Source: CAVZAB01 sp963773155
GTDB lineage: Bacteria; Pseudomonadota; Alphaproteobacteria; Rhizobiales; Beijerinckiaceae
Direction: 5' to 3'
Assembly (NCBI GenBank): GCA_963773155.1
Contig: CAVZAB010000022.1
Coordinates: 62,001-126,000, forward strand
Length of the DNA stretch: 64,000 nucleotides
Position numbers and translations under genes: made by a program. Of the stretch, positions 62,550 through 64,000 are shown piece after piece (position 1 is the first letter of the stretch; each line of letters starts with the position of its first letter). Under the pieces are notes generated by a model. The model ran no database searches. It was not told the DNA's origin and saw nothing but the letters and a program-made list of their open reading frames with translations.

Positions 62550-64000
62550 ATGAACGAAGCGTCGAGGGCGCAAGCCGTCAAAGCCCGCCTGCCCCGCGGC
62601 CTCGTCGATCGGGGGCCGGAGGAATTGGCGGCAACCGAGCAAATGTTTGCGGCGATCCGCCGCGTCTACGAGCTCTATGGTTTCGAGGCCGTCGAAACGC
62701 CGTTCATCGAATTTACCGAAGCGCTCGGCAAGTTCCTTCCCGATCTCGACCGGCCCAACGAAGGTGTTTTTTCTTTCCAGGACGATGACGAAGCCTGGCT
62801 GTCGCTGCGCTACGATCTGACGGCACCGCTCGCGCGCTATGTGGCGGAGCATTTCGACAGGCTCGCGAAGCCCTACCGCAGCTACAGAGCGGGTTGGGTT
62901 TTTCGCAACGAGAAGCCTGGCCCGGGCCGATTCCGGCAATTTCTGCAATTCGACGCCGATACGATCGGCGTCGCCGCAGTCGCAGCCGATGCGGAAATCT
63001 GTATGATGGCGGCCGATACGCTCGAAGCGGTTGGCGTGCCGCGCGGCAGCTACGTGATCAAGGTCTACAACCGAAAGATCCTGGACGGAATGCTTGCCGA
63101 TCTCGGCCTGGCCGGGCCGGCCGATGCCGCCCGCAGGCTCGGCGTTCTGCGCGCGATCGACAAACTCGACCGGCTCGGGATCGGCGGCGTCCGAGCGCTG
63201 CTCGGCGACGGGCGGCTTGACGAAAGTGGCCATTTCACAAGGGGCGCCGGCCTCGCGCCAGCCGATGCGGAGCGCATCATCGACCAATTGGGAGCGGCGC
63301 AGGGTGCAAGCGACAATCCCGGCACGATCGGCCAATTGCGGGCCCGTTTTGCCGACCCGCTGTATGAGCAGGGTCTCGAGGAGCTGACGACCATTGCCGG
63401 GCTCGTCGAGGCCGCGGGCTACGGCGATCGCGTGCGCATCGATCCCGCGGTCGTGCGCGGTCTCGAATATTATACGGGACCGGTGTTCGAAGCCGAGCTG
63501 ACTTTCGCGATTGCTGGCGAGGATAATGCCGGAATGCGGTTCGGCTCGGTCGGTGGCGGCGGGCGCTATGACGGACTGGTCGAACGGTTCCGCGGCGACA
63601 GCGTTCCGGCCACCGGATTTTCGCTCGGCGTGTCGCGGCTCCTTGCGGCGCTTGCCGCAATCAAGAGTCCGGTGATCGCCACGGCAAAGCGGCGCGGCCC
63701 TGTCGTCGTGCTGGTGCTCGACCGCGACGAGATGGCGCGCTATCAGCGGCTCGCCGCGAAACTGCGTGCGGCCGGCATTGCGGCCGAAGCCTATCTTGGC
63801 ACTGGCGGCATGAACGCCCAGCTGAAATATGCCGACCGCCGCGGATCGCTCTGTGCGGTCATCCAGGGATCGAACGAACGCGGCGCGCCCGGTGGCCCGC
63901 AAGTCATGATCCGCGATCTCGCTCTTGGTGCCGCTCTGGCGGGACAGAGCAAGGAGCGAACCGAATATGTCGAATTGCGGCAGAAGGCCCAATTCGCTGT
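62550..64000 (+). CDS. hisS: Histidyl-tRNA synthetase (3' end outside window)
   Basis: The open frame runs from ATG 62550 to the window edge, 483 residues visible. It is the alphaproteobacterial form, starting ARLPRGLVDRGPEE. Class II motif 2 is GWVFRNEKPGPGRFRQFLQFDAD; the histidine-specific motif reads VRGLEYYTGPVFEAEL; motif 3 is GFSLGVSRLL; and the anticodon-binding domain follows (VLVLDRDEMARYQRLA). The presence of the LEYYTG motif distinguishes it from HisZ. The sequence is free of frame errors here. Confidence 0.95.
   Translation, partial: MNEASRAQAVKARLPRGLVDRGPEELAATEQMFAAIRRVYELYGFEAVETPFIEFTEALGKFLPDLDRPNEGVFSFQDDDEAWLSLRYDLTAPLARYVAEHFDRLAKPYRSYRAGWVFRNEKPGPGRFRQFLQFDADTIGVAAVAADAEICMMAADTLEAVGVPRGSYVIKVYNRKILDGMLADLGLAGPADAARRLGVLRAIDKLDRLGIGGVRALLGDGRLDESGHFTRGAGLAPADAERIIDQLGAAQGASDNPGTIGQLRARFADPLYEQGLEELTTIAGLVEAAGYGDRVRIDPAVVRGLEYYTGPVFEAELTFAIAGEDNAGMRFGSVGGGGRYDGLVERFRGDSVPATGFSLGVSRLLAALAAIKSPVIATAKRRGPVVVLVLDRDEMARYQRLAAKLRAAGIAAEAYLGTGGMNAQLKYADRRGSLCAVIQGSNERGAPGGPQVMIRDLALGAALAGQSKERTEYVELRQKAQFA

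Noticed and set aside
62517..63992. 491-codon minus-strand open frame opposite hisS
   Set aside because: It lies entirely across the well-conserved HisRS coding sequence and reads as low-complexity antisense protein. A GC-codon-bias shadow.
1..64000. tRNA, rRNA, CRISPR, integrase, transposase or phage genes
   Set aside because: I looked in intergenic spaces and among the proteins and saw none that could be supported.

Overview
This 64 kb window is GC-rich, tightly packed chromosomal DNA from an alphaproteobacterium, most likely in or near the order Hyphomicrobiales (Rhizobiales). Support comes from the gene neighbourhoods (atpI-B-E-F'-F; coxB-coxA-ctaB-coxF-ctaG-coxC-DUF983-surf1-thrC-M16; ispH/thrB/rnhA; M16-M16-DUF3035-lspA-ileS-ribF-MaoC-HAD), from lineage-typical small families (DUF6101, DUF4170, DUF2093, IalB), from a split b/b' ATP synthase stalk, and from an alphaproteobacterial HisRS that runs off the right edge. 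No tRNA, rRNA, CRISPR array, integrase, transposase or phage gene was seen. The window is essentially core genome.

Layout: 1-3037 SMC, cut by the left edge. 3062-6261 the assimilatory sulfate operon cysH-cysD-cysN (minus strand), with a perfect 20-bp palindrome just upstream. 6402-6572 a tiny exported or membrane protein with its own promoter and Shine-Dalgarno. 6959-9672 the F0 ATP synthase operon. 9681-14405 the glycine cleavage operon (minus) behind a tandem glycine riboswitch. 14465-15788 a lipoprotein and an IalB-family protein. 16130-22551 the aa3-type cytochrome c oxidase operon with haem O synthase and assembly factors. 22638-25931 threonine synthase, an M16 peptidase and an N-acetyltransferase. 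26065-28939 a membrane GGDEF/EAL protein. 28942-31028 YqgE, a DsbD-alpha-like protein and a peroxiredoxin. 31023-34383 rnhA, thrB and ispH, with an EamA transporter in opposite orientation. 34520-35038 the wreck of a MATE efflux gene. 35087-40760 DUF937, glutamate-cysteine ligase, a mini-porin, RsmE, UbiA and DUF6101. 40994-45190 CysQ and an envelope-lipid cluster (DUF4170, acyltransferase, WaaA, LpxK). 45187-50162 DUF2093, TadA, RluB, RsmD and MutL. 50216-59915 paired M16 peptidases, DUF3035, LspA, IleRS, RibF, MaoC and a HAD phosphatase. 60032-64000 RidA, Ohr, a class III aminotransferase and HisRS.

Together the genes make a coherent housekeeping set. CysHDN reduce sulfate and CysQ removes the PAP/PAPS by-products. 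The oxidase operon pumps protons that the ATP synthase uses. WaaA and LpxK build Kdo-lipid A. ThrB and ThrC finish threonine synthesis. GshA with the glutaredoxin-type peroxiredoxin, Ohr and the DsbD-like protein handle thiol and peroxide stress.

The strongest oddity concerns sequence quality or decay. Many genes are broken by single-base frameshifts, almost all readable as one inserted base: cysD, surf1, the GGDEF/EAL gene, yqgE, ispH and DUF4170 once each, and ialB, coxB and the first third of coxA many times between 15.3 and 17.65 kb. Because ispH and the oxidase genes are hit and the flanking codons are intact, I read these mostly as insertion-type consensus errors rather than true pseudogenes. 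The MATE remnant at 34.5-35.0 kb is different: large internal parts are missing, so it is a real pseudogene. I found no clear new multi-gene system. The best leads are the cys palindrome, the hydrophobic CysN tail, the tiny gene at 6.4 kb and the MATE relic.
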